A DNA stretch of 15,520 bases from positions 9,458-24,977 of the forward strand of contig DJYW01000091.1 in the NCBI GenBank assembly GCA_002450255.1, in the 5' to 3' direction. Within the stretch, counting starts at the first letter, position 1; the number at the start of each line of letters is the position of its first letter. The stretch comes from Gammaproteobacteria bacterium UBA6968 (GTDB taxonomy: Bacteria > Pseudomonadota > Gammaproteobacteria > Pseudomonadales > Azotimanducaceae). The position numbers were made by a program, and so were the translations under genes. The notes under the pieces are model-generated. The model saw nothing but the letters and a program-made list of their open reading frames with translations. It was not told the DNA's origin and searched no databases. Shown one piece after another: positions 1-7,796 of this stretch.

Positions 1-26
1 GGATAGGCGCACCGGATAAGCGCACC
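1..26. repeat. 13-bp tandem direct repeat, two copies visible
   Basis: Bases 1-13 (GGATAGGCGCACC) and 14-26 (GGATAAGCGCACC) are adjacent copies differing at one base. The unit is not a multiple of three, so within the partial minus-strand reading frame the two copies are read in different frames. More copies may lie beyond the window edge. Confidence 0.6.
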
Positions 27-59
27 GCATATCCCCGCGATAACCACTACTCTTCGCAT
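1..59 (-). CDS. N-terminal fragment of an unidentified gene (runs off the left edge)
   Basis: An ATG on the minus strand at 59 is preceded by a GGAAGA Shine-Dalgarno-like stretch about five bases upstream, and the frame stays open to the window edge. The 19 visible residues are MRRVVVIAGICGALIRCAY. The basic start and hydrophobic run could be a signal peptide. The MRRV-hydrophobic-G pattern also loosely recalls the first beta strand of FadI-type thiolases, but the RTP/RIPF motif that should follow is absent. It reads in the same direction as the serine hydrolase upstream, 95 bp away, so it could be the next gene of that transcription unit. A 13-base tandem duplication lies inside it. The function cannot be assigned from so little sequence. 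Confidence 0.4.
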   Translation of the reverse strand, partial: MRRVVVIAGICGALIRCAY

Positions 60-151
60 CGCTTCTTCCAACACCTTCGGGCTGCGCTTAAATGCTTAAT
101 TTAACTGTTAGTTATGACAGCATTGCACTTGTCTAGAATCCGCAAACAGCC

Positions 152-178
152 GCCTTAAGCCAGACGTTGGCTTAAGGC
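152..178 (-). terminator. Perfect 11-bp hairpin overlapping the 3' end of the serine hydrolase gene
   Basis: GCCTTAAGCCA (152-162) and TGGCTTAAGGC (168-178) are perfect inverted complements around a 5-base loop. The hairpin covers the last seven sense codons and the stop codon of the hydrolase on the minus strand. It is placed like an intrinsic terminator or 3' stabilising hairpin. However, what follows on the minus strand (GGCTGTTTGCGG) has no proper T-run, so efficient intrinsic termination is doubtful. Confidence 0.45.
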
Positions 179-1327
179 ATTAAGGCCAGACCAAGTCGCG
201 CCAAAGATCGACAAGTTGGCTGGCTGTGGATGCGAGGATAACTTGACGACAACCAACCGAGCGGCTTTGTCGATGTAGATCGTCTGACCATAAATTCCAA
301 TACACATCAGCGTCCCAGCACTGGCATCAGCCCAAACCTGATTATGATAATGACCATTTGCAAACAAGCCGGCATAGTCTGAAGCCGCAAACAGTTCGCG
401 CAATTCAGCGTTGCCCGCCAGAGTGCGCCGCACCCAATCCGCTGGAACGATCTGTTGGCCGTTGAAATATCCATCCAAACGCAGCATTTCGCCAAATCGA
501 AGCAAATCCCGCGCGCAAGTGTTCATACCTGCTCCGAAATAAGGAAAACCTTTGCCATCTACGACAACGGCCGCATCCTGTTCTGGACCAAGCGGCTGCC
601 ACAGTCGCTCCTGCATTACTACGGCAGGGGATTTGCCGGTTACCCTCTGGACGATAAACGCCAACAAATTCGTCAACACCGTGCGATAGTGAAACTGTTC
701 TAGCTCAGCATGAGATGCCTGCTTCCGACCCAGCAGATAATCGTGCAGCGATGCAGGCACTTCACCACCGTGCTGCCAAGCCACCCATCCGAGCACGGAG
801 GTTTCCGCCCAGAAGTCATCGCTGGGGGAATCATAATCCTCGCTGTAATCCACCGCCGCGGTCATATCAAGCGCTGTTTGCACAGTGGCGCTGGCAAATG
901 CGGTATCTGCCAATTCTGGCAGGTATGTCGTTACTTTGGCCTCTGGATCCACTCGGCCGTCGGCGACCAAAATACCAACCAACATGCCAAGAAACGATTT
1001 CGATACGGAATTTAACAGGTGCTGGCTGTCCGACTGCATGCCGTTAAAATATTCCTCGCAAATCAGCAAACCGTCTTGAGCCACTAGAAAGGCATCAGTG
1101 TAAGTACGCTCTAACATCGCGGCGAACGACTGATTGCCCATGCGTGTGTCGTTGTATGTCTGACTGAGAATATCCATTGTTTTTAGCTCGAACGAACTAA
1201 TCGGACCCTGACCGCGTTTGATGCGCGCGGTGGGAAACAAATTTTGCACCGCCTGGAAACTCGCACGATTTACCGGCGCTTGAAGCCAGTTTGATCTATC
1301 GAATTCAGTGTTTTTAGGACTCTGCAT
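155..1327 (-). CDS. Serine hydrolase of the class C beta-lactamase / NylB esterase family
   Basis: This 390-residue protein belongs to the penicillin-binding, beta-lactamase-like serine hydrolases, which act as esterases, amidases or 6-aminohexanoate-oligomer hydrolases. The S-x-x-K nucleophile motif is SVSK at 107-110. A Tyr in the second motif lies at 214 (HYRTVLTN). The C-terminal GIYGQTIYID block (344-353) fills the place of the KTG-like strand and matches the GxGGQxIYVD pattern of this branch. Length and spacing (S107, K110, Y214) are close to those of NylB (392 residues; S112, K115, Y215). No signal peptide is visible, so it is probably cytoplasmic. The ATG at 1327 has an AGGGA ribosome site six bases upstream. 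It lies 133 bp downstream of the amine oxidase gene on the same strand. True antibiotic hydrolysis is unlikely; the substrate is unknown. Confidence 0.9.
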   Translation of the reverse strand: MQSPKNTEFDRSNWLQAPVNRASFQAVQNLFPTARIKRGQGPISSFELKTMDILSQTYNDTRMGNQSFAAMLERTYTDAFLVAQDGLLICEEYFNGMQSDSQHLLNSVSKSFLGMLVGILVADGRVDPEAKVTTYLPELADTAFASATVQTALDMTAAVDYSEDYDSPSDDFWAETSVLGWVAWQHGGEVPASLHDYLLGRKQASHAELEQFHYRTVLTNLLAFIVQRVTGKSPAVVMQERLWQPLGPEQDAAVVVDGKGFPYFGAGMNTCARDLLRFGEMLRLDGYFNGQQIVPADWVRRTLAGNAELRELFAASDYAGLFANGHYHNQVWADASAGTLMCIGIYGQTIYIDKAARLVVVKLSSHPQPANLSIFGATWSGLNALSQRLA

Positions 1328-1460
1328 ACAATATCCCTGGCTAGTGCCCTATCCGGCTGACGACAAACTTAGTTAGCTAAAAGATCCAGCGCTGCAGCCG
1401 GTGTGCGCATAGGTCTCCCGCTCGACATAACGAGCAAAGCAAGGCTCGGCTAAGGCGCGT

Positions 1461-3371
1461 TTATTTATGGCACGCTTTCGAAGGCGGTACGTCCAACGTT
1501 GGATTGCGGTCAAAAAAGCCCACCGGCATCAACATAAAGCCGCAATATTCAACCGGCATGACCGGCCAATCCTCAGGACGCGGCATGTGCGTGACCCCAG
1601 TGGTGTGCCAAAGCACGACGTCGGTGTCTTGTATATTACGGTCCTGCGCTGACCACTTGGGTAAACCCTCACCGCCTTCATTAAGCAGATTAGGATAGTC
1701 GCCGGCAGCATTAAAAGCACCTTCGTCGAATTGGGTTACCCATAGGTTGTGTTGTGCGAAACCGGCACGCTGGCCCACTGCCGAGGCGCGATCAGCTAGC
1801 AACGTCGGCGATGCGGCGGGCAACAGCTTCCAGGCAACCGGCTTGCCAAGTGCGTTCGTGCGCTCATTATTAACTACCTTCCAATATCGAGACCGCTGCG
1901 GGTAGCAGTCTCGCTGCGCCTGGGTTTCGCTCTCTAACAATGTTGTCTTGGCGCGAAAGGCCGTACCTTGCGGGTTTTCGGCACCCATCGGCAGCGGTTC
2001 CGCTTCGATCTCATAAACGCTGTTATTTACGCCATCTAGGTTAAAGTCGAGGCGAAAGCAGAAGAGATGCTGGTGTATCGGCGAGGTCACATTCGGCGCT
2101 ACCAACGGCGCGAATTCCGGCCGTTCCATGCCGTCCTCGATCGCGCTCACACCGATAATACCGGTAAGTTTGACCTCCATCTGAATGGTGCCGTCAAGAT
2201 ACAAGTACCAGAAGAACCCGTACTCGTAATTGCCCACAGTATGAATCGCGCTAATGACCAGGCGGCGTGAGCGGCGCACTTCGGTTTGCTGAGTTAGCGA
2301 GTCGTGATGCTTCCAAAGGATGCCGTAATCTTCTTCGTGCATACAGATCGCGTTTTCAATAGTCCGCGCCGTACCATTCCAATTCACCACGTTATGATCA
2401 AAATAGTGAATTTCGCCCAAGCAATCGCAGCCGAGAGTAAGCGAATTGGTTAATGATCCAATATTTGCTTCGCCGGCATCAAAGACGTGCTTCCAGCTGT
2501 GCATCGGATCGGTATCGCCATAGGGCACAACCATTTCCGACAGCGCAGCCCGATATAAAATCGAGCGATTTTCTTCGCCATCCTGAAAACCAAGTTGATG
2601 CAACACCAAACCATTGGTGGGGTGAATCGAAATGCGGAAGTTAAAACCTTCCCAACTGATTGCATGTCCATCCACCGTGAAAGACGTGCCTTCGGGTTGC
2701 TCAATATTAATAGGCTTAATACTGTCGCGTAACTTAGGTTGGCTCTCTGCATCGTAACGCGCACCCTCGGCAGGCAGCGGCACAACACCATGATCTTCTA
2801 AGTAGGCGACCTTCCCTGCGGTGAGGTCAACATGGGCAATGAGTCCCTGTACCGGTCGCGCATACGCATTATCTGTTGCATCCGCTTTCACGAAACTAAT
2901 AGCGCGGTGCACACGATGGCCCGCAGGAATGCTTGGATGCTGATAACCACCAGTTGGCCAGGGATCGACTTGCACCAAATCGAAATCGGTGACGCCGCGA
3001 GCGCGCATCGCGTCTTGCCAGCCGGTATCAGTCTTGGTGATTTGAATTGCTTGCACAAAGTCCGCCAAGCCAATAGCAGCGTGACCACTGTCGATTCGCT
3101 GCAAAGTCACGACCTCGGTAGACAGATCGACAATGGCTTCGAATCCACCGTCGCGTCGCTCGAAGCTCGGATAATCGTAACCGACAAAGCGTAGCTGACG
3201 GGTAATCGCATCACCGGGCTGATAAGCCATGACTTCAGCTTTGCGAGGTTCGACTAGATTCACAGCCGAAAAAGTAGCCTGTTCACTCAACTGGGCTTTC
3301 ACCAAAACAGCCCCTTGCTCAATCTCTGCCGCCGTTAGCGGACTTAATGGATGCTCAGTTGACGTGCTCAT
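1461..3371 (-). CDS. Copper amine oxidase (primary-amine oxidase, TPQ cofactor)
   Basis: This 636-residue enzyme should oxidatively deaminate primary amines to aldehydes, releasing ammonia and H2O2. The catalytic set is complete. The TPQ-forming tyrosine is Y382 in T-V-G-N-Y-E-Y (378-384), the catalytic base is D298 (HVFDAGE), and the copper ligands are H433 and H435 (PIHQHLF) plus H595 (VTHMPRPEDWP). Y284, the conserved partner tyrosine, is also present. This numbering almost coincides with Arthrobacter phenylethylamine/histamine oxidase (Y382, D298, H431, H433, H592). The N-terminal regions (about 15-200) fit the N2/N3 domains. There is no signal peptide, unlike periplasmic E. coli TynA, so a cytoplasmic enzyme is likely. 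The ATG at 3371 has AAGGA six bases upstream. A 7-bp dyad lies 52-77 bp before the start. The substrate (aromatic, aliphatic or histamine-like) cannot be told. Confidence 0.97.
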   Translation of the reverse strand: MSTSTEHPLSPLTAAEIEQGAVLVKAQLSEQATFSAVNLVEPRKAEVMAYQPGDAITRQLRFVGYDYPSFERRDGGFEAIVDLSTEVVTLQRIDSGHAAIGLADFVQAIQITKTDTGWQDAMRARGVTDFDLVQVDPWPTGGYQHPSIPAGHRVHRAISFVKADATDNAYARPVQGLIAHVDLTAGKVAYLEDHGVVPLPAEGARYDAESQPKLRDSIKPINIEQPEGTSFTVDGHAISWEGFNFRISIHPTNGLVLHQLGFQDGEENRSILYRAALSEMVVPYGDTDPMHSWKHVFDAGEANIGSLTNSLTLGCDCLGEIHYFDHNVVNWNGTARTIENAICMHEEDYGILWKHHDSLTQQTEVRRSRRLVISAIHTVGNYEYGFFWYLYLDGTIQMEVKLTGIIGVSAIEDGMERPEFAPLVAPNVTSPIHQHLFCFRLDFNLDGVNNSVYEIEAEPLPMGAENPQGTAFRAKTTLLESETQAQRDCYPQRSRYWKVVNNERTNALGKPVAWKLLPAASPTLLADRASAVGQRAGFAQHNLWVTQFDEGAFNAAGDYPNLLNEGGEGLPKWSAQDRNIQDTDVVLWHTTGVTHMPRPEDWPVMPVEYCGFMLMPVGFFDRNPTLDVPPSKACHK

Positions 3372-3671
3372 GACTGTTCCTTATAGACTGATAATTTATG
3401 TTGGATTACGGCGCTCTGGCCGCCACACTTTGGTTTTAACGAGTGTGGTGCAACCGCGATCCCAATAAGATCTGGCGCTGCGTCGCATCGCCTAAGTTAG
3501 CTATCCCCGCCTGCGGCTGAACTTGAAAAATAGCGTCGCTTACATGCGCTTCTGCCAATCTCTGCTAATAGTGCTCTGGCTGATGAAAAGACTCAACCCG
3601 GGCGGCGAGTCCTCAAACCGAACTTTTATGGCAGTCGACTTGGCCGACGCGAGACCGGCGTATCTGGAAAT
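3372..3671. other. Intergenic gap upstream of the amine oxidase gene
   Basis: This 300-bp stretch between the transporter stop and the amine oxidase start holds no credible gene. It contains the CCACACT-N12-AGTGTGG dyad near the amine oxidase start and a weak GACTC/GAGTC 5-bp repeat (3590-3611). No hairpin followed by a T-run was found after the transporter gene, so its transcription end is not visible. A -10/-35 pair for the amine oxidase gene could not be placed with confidence. Confidence 0.5.
3423..3448. promoter_or_regulatory. Dyad-symmetric candidate operator upstream of the amine oxidase gene
   Basis: CCACACT (3423-3429) and AGTGTGG (3442-3448) are perfect inverted complements separated by 12 bases. 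With G-T pairs the symmetry extends to about 10 positions per arm. It sits 52-77 bp upstream of the amine oxidase start codon, a normal place for an operator of a dimeric regulator. No regulator gene is in the window. On the plus strand it would also fold as a hairpin, so a transcript structure is an alternative. Confidence 0.4.
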
Positions 3672-5969
3672 CTATCTAAAATCTCCCACCGGATGAAGCC
3701 AGCGATCCAGTCGTTCCAACAATGGCAACAAAAAGAGCAAGTCTAGCAACAGCGCGACGATGATGATCGGACTGATGAGCTTAGCAACGTTTTGAAAGAT
3801 ATCTGTATTGGAAAACACCAGAATGAAGGTGCCGATTGCAAGACTCAGCGTCGTAATGGTAATTGCAGAACCCGCCTTATCTAATGAATAGGCAATGGCA
3901 GCTTTAGGAAGGTTGCCCGCGTTGCGCGCCGACATATATTTGCTGAGAATATGCACCGAGTCGTCTACCACCAAGCCGATACTGATTGAAAAAAGCATCA
4001 GCGTGTACGGACTAAGCTGCCCTACCCAAAGTCCCCAAAAACCGAAGACAATCACCACCGGAAACAGATTCGGCATGATGCTGACGAGGCCATAGCGCAG
4101 GCTACGCAAACCCACCATCATGGTTACCGTAATAAAGAAAAAACTTAAGGCAAAACCGGACATAAGCTCCTGTGTAATAATACCGTTAATCCGCGCGAAA
4201 AGAATGGAGTTATCGCCGCGCGTCACACGCAGCCCCTTGGTGATATTTTGCTCCACCCACTGGTCAATCTTATCGGCAAACGCCAGCAGCTCTTGATTAG
4301 ATAGATTGGAGGTCGCGATATTGAGGCGCGCAGCTGAATAATCTTTATTGAACAGCGGCGGCAACATCGGCTCAATTTCCTGGATTAGCTGGTAGCCCAC
4401 CAGATAGTCGATCACCGTCAACTGGTCATCTGGCACGACCTTCCACTCCTCTAAATCGTCGTTGTCGGCTTTGTTACGCGACTTAAGATAATCGGTGTAG
4501 GAGTTAACAAAACTCGTCTCTGGCTGCAGCTCAAGCCAGGCGGTGAACTTTTCTACTTCGCCGAGAAACTCGGGATAGGTGATGCCGTAGTAATCCGGAC
4601 TGCGTAGCACGTAAACCAGCGACTGATCATTGCCTATTTTATCGCGCAATGCGCGAATGACGTGATAGCCATCGGAGCTTTTGTCGACCATGGAATAGCG
4701 GTCAAAATCGAGCTTGTTCAGCGGCAACATGGCAAACGTCGCCGCAACTAGAGCGAGGCAGCCCCAGAATAAAGGCTTGCTCCGATGCCCGACTTGAAAG
4801 CCAACCCAGTCAATAAAGTGCTTCACCCCTAATGGCTGCGGTACTTTGTTCACCGGCAGCAGTAGTAGCAGCGACGGCAACAGGGTCAACGTCAGCACAA
4901 AGGCCCAAACCACACCGATTGCAATGACATTACCGAACCCGTAAATCGCTGGCGAAGAACTGTAATTCAGACTCAAAAAACCCATGGCGGTGGTGATGGT
5001 CGCTAAAGCCACCGGTTGGAAATTGATGCGCAAACTTTCTTTCATGGCATCAAGCTTGTCCTGTCCGCTAAGCAGCGCCTGAGCATAAACCGAGGCGATA
5101 TGAATACCGTCTGCTATCGCAACCACTAACACAACCATCGGCCCGAGGCGCGAAATCTGATTCAAGGCAATACCCAGCCAGCTATATGTACCCAATGTCA
5201 TAATTACCGTCGCACCCGCTATAATGAACAGGGATAGCGCGTAGGGGATGGAACGCAGACAGAACCAGAGCAGCAGAATCCCGGTAATGATAATAATCGG
5301 GAGGAGCACCTGGTTGTCCGTTTTCGAAGCGTAATGACCATCCCGTTCAAACAGCACGTTACCGACGGCATAAACCCCAAGCGATGGGTACTGCTCACGC
5401 AGTGAATCCCGCAGCGCAATAGCTGACTCAGCAACGCGTAGGCGCACAGCCGGATCATCGTCGATTTTGCCTAGCCGCACGTAGGCAAGCACCATGTCAC
5501 CGTCTTTGGAAAGAATGCTCTCCGTCAGGTCTTTATCCGCCAACGCAATCGCACGTATTTCCGGTAAATCGGTGGCTGTGACAGCTGTAATATCAGGTAT
5601 TAAGTAATCCCGGCCATAGCGATTCGCATCGCTGGGATTTAGTCGTGAGTTAATGATGGAAGTCACGGCGATAGCAGACTCGATTTCTGAGTAGCGCTGG
5701 GTAAATGACTCGATCGCGCCAAGCACCTCCATGTTGAAGATGTCTGGCAGGGCTTCAAAAGTAAACAAAATGGATTCTGATGCGGGGAAGTCTGCGCGAG
5801 CCTGATCCACTTCCTCTTTGTAAATATCCCCTTCGACAAGAATCGCATTAGAGCTATTGTCCATGGTGGTATAGGTAACCCCCCAACCTATGCCGATTGC
5901 GACCAAAATCGTCGCCAGCGCAAGGCTAATCCTTCTATTAACTAATTGGTTGACTAAATCTTCTACCAT
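3672..5969 (-). CDS. RND-superfamily transporter of the MMPL / predicted-exporter type
   Basis: This 765-residue inner-membrane protein has the duplicated RND topology: TM1 at about 13-33, a large periplasmic loop (about 34-217), five TMs to about 372, TM7 at about 397-415, a second loop (about 418-598) and five more TMs. Each half carries the proton-relay motif in its TM4: VAIADGIH with D287, and GLVVDDSVHI with D669/D670. At roughly 770 residues it is the short MMPL/HpnN-like class that moves lipids or hydrophobic molecules, not the approximately 1040-residue drug-efflux class, and no periplasmic adaptor or outer-membrane channel gene adjoins it. I chose ATG 5969 over a TTG nine bases further upstream, because the ribosome site AAGGA is nine bases from the ATG but directly abuts the TTG. 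It is divergent from the haem-copper monooxygenase gene, with about 70 bp shared. The substrate is unknown. Confidence 0.93.
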   Translation of the reverse strand: MVEDLVNQLVNRRISLALATILVAIGIGWGVTYTTMDNSSNAILVEGDIYKEEVDQARADFPASESILFTFEALPDIFNMEVLGAIESFTQRYSEIESAIAVTSIINSRLNPSDANRYGRDYLIPDITAVTATDLPEIRAIALADKDLTESILSKDGDMVLAYVRLGKIDDDPAVRLRVAESAIALRDSLREQYPSLGVYAVGNVLFERDGHYASKTDNQVLLPIIIITGILLLWFCLRSIPYALSLFIIAGATVIMTLGTYSWLGIALNQISRLGPMVVLVVAIADGIHIASVYAQALLSGQDKLDAMKESLRINFQPVALATITTAMGFLSLNYSSSPAIYGFGNVIAIGVVWAFVLTLTLLPSLLLLLPVNKVPQPLGVKHFIDWVGFQVGHRSKPLFWGCLALVAATFAMLPLNKLDFDRYSMVDKSSDGYHVIRALRDKIGNDQSLVYVLRSPDYYGITYPEFLGEVEKFTAWLELQPETSFVNSYTDYLKSRNKADNDDLEEWKVVPDDQLTVIDYLVGYQLIQEIEPMLPPLFNKDYSAARLNIATSNLSNQELLAFADKIDQWVEQNITKGLRVTRGDNSILFARINGIITQELMSGFALSFFFITVTMMVGLRSLRYGLVSIMPNLFPVVIVFGFWGLWVGQLSPYTLMLFSISIGLVVDDSVHILSKYMSARNAGNLPKAAIAYSLDKAGSAITITTLSLAIGTFILVFSNTDIFQNVAKLISPIIIVALLLDLLFLLPLLERLDRWLHPVGDFR

Positions 5970-5978
5970 GCTTGACAA

Positions 5979-5983
5979 TCCTT
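5979..5983 (-). promoter_or_regulatory. Ribosome binding site that fixes the transporter start
   Basis: AAGGA on the minus strand is separated by nine bases from ATG 5969 but directly abuts the in-frame TTG at 5978. A ribosome could use only the ATG with this site. Confidence 0.65.
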
Positions 5984-6024
5984 ACTTCTAATCAGCTTGT
6001 CTCGAGTTAAACGCCGACTTTGGC

Positions 6025-6030
6025 TAGGAG
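6025..6030 (+). promoter_or_regulatory. Ribosome binding site for the haem-copper monooxygenase
   Basis: TAGGAG ends 11 bases before ATG 6042, slightly long spacing but usable. It supports the ATG start over the in-frame TTG at 5997, which has no such site and would put 15 extra residues in front of the signal peptide. Confidence 0.6.
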
Positions 6031-6041
6031 ATGTTATACCA

Positions 6042-7763
6042 ATGTCACGTGTAAAATATTTGTTAACGCTGTGGATCGTAATGGCCTCGGTAAGCGCCTT
6101 CGCCGGGCCTGCCAAGGTAGGCGACTTTGCGCTCCTGGATTCCACCGGCCGCTTCCATCAACTCAGCTACTACGGCGACCAACAAGCGGTTGTTATCACT
6201 GCGCAAGCAGCCAGCGCGCTGGCGCGAGTAGACACTTTAAAGGCGCTGCAATCTATAGATGATCAGCTTGACGCAGCGGAAGTCGAATTCTTCGTACTCA
6301 CCATCGGTGCCGACAGCCTGCGCGACGATATGAACGCAAAACTGAATGCGGCTGACGCTACCTTCCCGATCTTGATGGATCCAACCGGCATCGTTGCAGA
6401 TGACTTGGGTCTGAATCAGGGTGGTGACAGTGTAGCTATCAACGCACAAACTTTAGCGCAACAGAGCCACGGTGATCTTGCCGCAGTAACGGCGAGCCTT
6501 AGCGCAGGTGTGCCACTCACAGCGGCTGCCATGCTGGACAACGCTGCAATGGCGACGCCGGCACGACCAACCGATGTGTCTTACGTCAACGATATCGTTC
6601 CAATGCTGGAAAAGAATTGTGTTGGCTGCCATCACGAGGGCGGCATTGGTCCTTGGCCCATGAATAGCCACGCGATGGTAAAGGGCTGGTCGCCAATGAT
6701 GCGTGAAGTGGTTATGACCAAGCGTATGCCCCCCGGCCAAATAGATACCCACGTAAGTTCAGGCATCAAAGATGTCGCGGGATTGACCTCAGCCGAGCAA
6801 GCCAAGCTCATTGCATGGATAGACGCGGGTGCGCCAAAAGATGGTGACTTAGATCCACTCGTTGGCCAGAACTACGCCGGCGGACAGTTTACTCTGGGCG
6901 AACCCGATATCGTGTTGACTGTGCCAGCGCAGGAAATTCCTGCCAATGGTGTGCTCGACTACCGCTACGTGCCTGTACAACTTAATTTGGACCGCGACAT
7001 TTGGATTCAAGCGATGGAGTTTGTGCCTGGCGACAAGCAGGTGTTGCACCACATTATCACTTATCTATCCAGCCCCGCTGACAAGACTGGTGACCGCGAT
7101 GACGCGGCTGATCGCGGCGAGAACATTGCTGGTTTTGCGCCGGGGCGTCAGCCTGACGCGTTTGCTGATAACAGCGGTCGACTGATTCCAAAAGGCTCTA
7201 ATTTACTGCTGCAAATGCACTACACCACGTCTGGGCGGGCCACTGTCGACGAGACCACAATTGGTATCTTCTTGCACGACAAGCCACCCAAGCACGTCAT
7301 GTCTGGGGGTGTGGCTGGCCAGCGCCGCTTTATGATTCCACCCGGCGTAAAAGAGCATAAGCTCAGCGGCGAGATGCTGGTTGAACGCGATGCCATGCTG
7401 TACCAGATGACACCGCATATGCATTATCGCGGCCGCTACATGAGCTATACCGCTGAGTATCCCGATGGCACCTCGAAGCTCTTATTGTCTGTGCCAAAGT
7501 ACGACTTTAACTGGCAATTCAGCTACCGACTTGAAGAGCCGGAGTTTCTCCCGGCAGGCACTAAGCTGATCGCCAGCGGTGCAATGGATAACTCAAAGCA
7601 AAATCTCGGCAATCCAGACCCTACGAAGCCCGTGTTCTTTGGTCTGCAAACCATGCACGAAATGTTCTTTGGTTTCGTCACCCTGCGATACACTGACGAC
7701 ATCGTTGAGACGGCGGCCAGTGACGCTGACGCCGGTCAGAGCGATACTGCAGGCGGCGGCTAG
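6042..7763 (+). CDS. Secreted thioredoxin-fold / cytochrome c / PHM-type copper monooxygenase fusion
   Basis: This is a 573-residue three-domain exported protein. Residues 1-21 are a Sec signal peptide (cleavage near AFA|GPA). Residues about 25-155 resemble an AhpC/TlpA thioredoxin fold (VGDFALLDSTG...ILMDPTGIVAD) but contain no cysteine. Residues about 178-270 form a small cytochrome c domain with CVGCH (193-197) and a likely axial Met at 229 (KRMPPGQ). Residues about 285-550 match the copper type II ascorbate-dependent monooxygenases (peptidylglycine or dopamine hydroxylase type). CuH ligands are H336, H337 and H393; CuM ligands are H459, H461 and M541 (HEM, matching the NEM of dopamine hydroxylase). 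All six ligands are present, so the domain should be active. The only two cysteines bind haem. Electrons could pass from haem to copper within one chain (inference). It is divergent from the RND transporter. The substrate is unknown. Confidence 0.88.
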   Translation: MSRVKYLLTLWIVMASVSAFAGPAKVGDFALLDSTGRFHQLSYYGDQQAVVITAQAASALARVDTLKALQSIDDQLDAAEVEFFVLTIGADSLRDDMNAKLNAADATFPILMDPTGIVADDLGLNQGGDSVAINAQTLAQQSHGDLAAVTASLSAGVPLTAAAMLDNAAMATPARPTDVSYVNDIVPMLEKNCVGCHHEGGIGPWPMNSHAMVKGWSPMMREVVMTKRMPPGQIDTHVSSGIKDVAGLTSAEQAKLIAWIDAGAPKDGDLDPLVGQNYAGGQFTLGEPDIVLTVPAQEIPANGVLDYRYVPVQLNLDRDIWIQAMEFVPGDKQVLHHIITYLSSPADKTGDRDDAADRGENIAGFAPGRQPDAFADNSGRLIPKGSNLLLQMHYTTSGRATVDETTIGIFLHDKPPKHVMSGGVAGQRRFMIPPGVKEHKLSGEMLVERDAMLYQMTPHMHYRGRYMSYTAEYPDGTSKLLLSVPKYDFNWQFSYRLEEPEFLPAGTKLIASGAMDNSKQNLGNPDPTKPVFFGLQTMHEMFFGFVTLRYTDDIVETAASDADAGQSDTAGGG

Positions 7764-7796
7764 CCTCGCTGATTAAAGAATTAAAGATTTTGCCTA

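Noticed and set aside
5972..5977. Perfect TTGACA as a -35 box for the monooxygenase gene
   Set aside because: With 16-18 base spacing the -10 position is about GCTTGT, which is too poor to call a promoter.
5970..5978. TTG start of the transporter nine bases upstream of the chosen ATG
   Set aside because: The ribosome site AAGGA abuts the TTG with no spacer but is well placed for the ATG.
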